Source of the DNA: Lachnospiraceae bacterium
Lineage (GTDB): Bacteria > Bacillota > Clostridia > Lachnospirales > Lachnospiraceae
Assembly: GCA_910575105.1 (NCBI GenBank)
Contig: CAJTDK010000004.1
Location: forward strand, 124,001 to 188,000
Length of the DNA: 64,000 nt
Direction of reading: 5' to 3'
This document shows positions 63,339-64,000 of the stretch, piece after piece. The stretch's first letter is position 1, and every line of letters begins with the position of its first letter. The notes under the pieces were generated by a model. That model did not search any database. It worked only from the letters and a program-made list of their open reading frames with translations, and was not told the origin of the DNA. The translations under genes and the position numbers were made by a program.

Positions 63339-63770
63339 ATGCGGGAGCGCAGGACAATCGGTTTTTTATTTAAGCAGATCAACAATGTCTATGAGAAGGA
63401 GTTTAACCGCCGGCTTAAGAGCCTGGGGATTACATCCTCCCAGTGTGAGGTGCTGGACTTTCTCCTGCAGAGCGGGCAGGAGGAGGTGACCCAGCGGGAT
63501 ATCGAGCGGGCGCTGAACCTTAAGAATCCGACGGTTACAGGGCTTCTTAAGAGACTGGACGAGAAGGGGTTTATCCTGGCGGTTCCAAGCGGCAGGGATA
63601 AGCGGTGCAAGAATATCTATCTGACAGAAAAGGCCTACGATATCCAGAAGCGGATGGAAAAGGACCGGAAGAAGCTTGATCAGATGCTGACACTCGGGAT
63701 GACAAAAAAGGAGACAGAGTCTCTTCATAAGATGCTGAACAGAGTACTGTATAATATTGCCGAACCATAA
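63339..63770 (+). CDS. MarR family regulator
   Basis: A 143-residue winged-helix regulator: SSQCEVLDFLLQSGQEEVTQRDIERALNLKNPTVTGLLKRLDEKGFI, then VPSGRDKRCKNIYLT, the wing. AAAGGAG stands 9-10 bases before the ATG at 63339, which fixes the start against 63318. MarR proteins often control a neighbouring exporter or iron system; the next gene opens with a Fur-box-like promoter. An extended -10 TGGTACAAT lies near 63278-63286. Confidence 0.93.
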   Translation: MRERRTIGFLFKQINNVYEKEFNRRLKSLGITSSQCEVLDFLLQSGQEEVTQRDIERALNLKNPTVTGLLKRLDEKGFILAVPSGRDKRCKNIYLTEKAYDIQKRMEKDRKKLDQMLTLGMTKKETESLHKMLNRVLYNIAEP

Positions 63771-63785
63771 AAGGTCCGGCTTTTT
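63759..63785 (+). terminator. Terminator of the MarR gene
   Basis: GCCGAACC (63759-63766) pairs with GGTCCGGC (63773-63780) with one mismatch, followed by TTTTT. It overlaps the stop codon. Confidence 0.65.
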
Positions 63786-63845
63786 CTATGCCGTAAGCAC
63801 AAGGTATATTTTACCCGGATCAGGAAAATGATAGTAGAAGAGGGA

Positions 63846-63899
63846 TTGTATTTTCAAAATTCCTGTGCTATACTATAAATGCAAATGATAATCATAATC
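63846..63899 (+). promoter_or_regulatory. Promoter with Fur-box-like site at the right end
   Basis: TTGTAT (63846-63851), a 17-base spacer and TATACT (63869-63874), with TGC before the -10. Seven bases later, 63881-63899 matches the 19-bp Fur consensus at 16 of 19 positions (core TGATAATCAT). The site covers the expected start of transcription, so repression by Fur and iron is likely. Confidence 0.6.
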
Positions 63900-63930
63900 A
63901 ATTTCGAAAATAAATCACAGGGAGAAAAAT

Positions 63931-64000
63931 ATGACAGTGGAAGTGCTAACTTATATGGCGGCGGATTCAAACAGGGAGCAAAGGATTGCGTTTGCCCTTG
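63931..64000 (+). CDS. Partial open frame cut by the window end
   Basis: An ATG at 63931, with GGGAG 7-8 bases upstream, opens 23 codons (MTVEVLTYMAADSNREQRIA...) to the end of the window. The short part does not identify a family. Its promoter carries a Fur-like box, so a protein of iron uptake or handling is the best guess from context. Confidence 0.5.
   Translation, partial: MTVEVLTYMAADSNREQRIAFAL

Overview
The window reads as a chromosomal segment of a spore-forming, anaerobic Firmicute, most likely a Lachnospiraceae member (Clostridium cluster XIVa, in the neighbourhood of Clostridium scindens, C. hylemonae or Dorea). The reasons are spoIVA, glycine reductase component C, RqcH, the YajC/Tgt pair, strong AGGAGG ribosome binding sites and moderate G+C. 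The species is inferred, not shown. I see no rRNA, tRNA, insertion sequence, prophage or CRISPR array.

Layout. 1-3100: the tail of a glycine reductase locus (grdC, grdD) behind a terminator and a 103-bp tandem repeat. 3.2-10.2 kb: a membrane protein with a BspA-type LRR tail, an L,D-transpeptidase, tgt, yajC and glycogen phosphorylase. 10.2-12.8 kb: a metallophosphoesterase with an extra C-terminal domain, deoD and a YczE-like membrane protein. 13-20 kb: leuB-ilvD-ilvB-serC-serA (branched-chain and serine synthesis). 20-30 kb: a wall-binding polysaccharide deacetylase, a long PRPP synthetase, then DUF512 radical-SAM-like protein, der, plsY, gpsA, spoIVA and a BaiA-like SDR. 30-36.4 kb: DegV, moaC and mog separated by a secreted Ig-like/NlpC-like protein, an MBL-fold hydrolase with a tandemly duplicated 3' end, rnhA and RNase P RNA. 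36.5-47.2 kb: pyrBI, a CmpB-like membrane protein, pheA, a solute-binding lipoprotein beside a chemoreceptor, DUF815 ATPase, MATE exporter and rqcH. 47.3-56 kb: yicC-gmk-rpoZ-rimO-pgsA-cinA, a GNAT/RsiV-like fusion, and the NifU-like/GGGtGRT pair. 56.4-64 kb: an accessory locus with an APC permease, an MFS transporter, a CocE-type hydrolase, two tandem TetR paralogues, a MarR regulator and a promoter carrying a Fur-box-like site.

The most interesting signal is a family of structured intergenic elements that begin with GTTAYTGTTCA. Two copies of about 143 bp (11079 and 47367) each lie between a good promoter and the first gene of a transcription unit (deoD; yicC-gmk-rpoZ). In both, hairpins are kept although the bases differ. 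A shorter inverted copy follows pheA, and a possible relative lies in the glgP leader. This looks like a leader RNA or a structured repeat family. A second signal is a 17-bp operator-like sequence, 16/17 identical, shared by the MFS/APC divergent promoter region and the intergenic space between the two TetR genes; it links the parts of the CocE locus. Other notable points are a MoaC whose catalytic His77 position is Gln, a GNAT-membrane-RsiV fusion, and the uncharacterised NifU-like/GGGtGRT pair.
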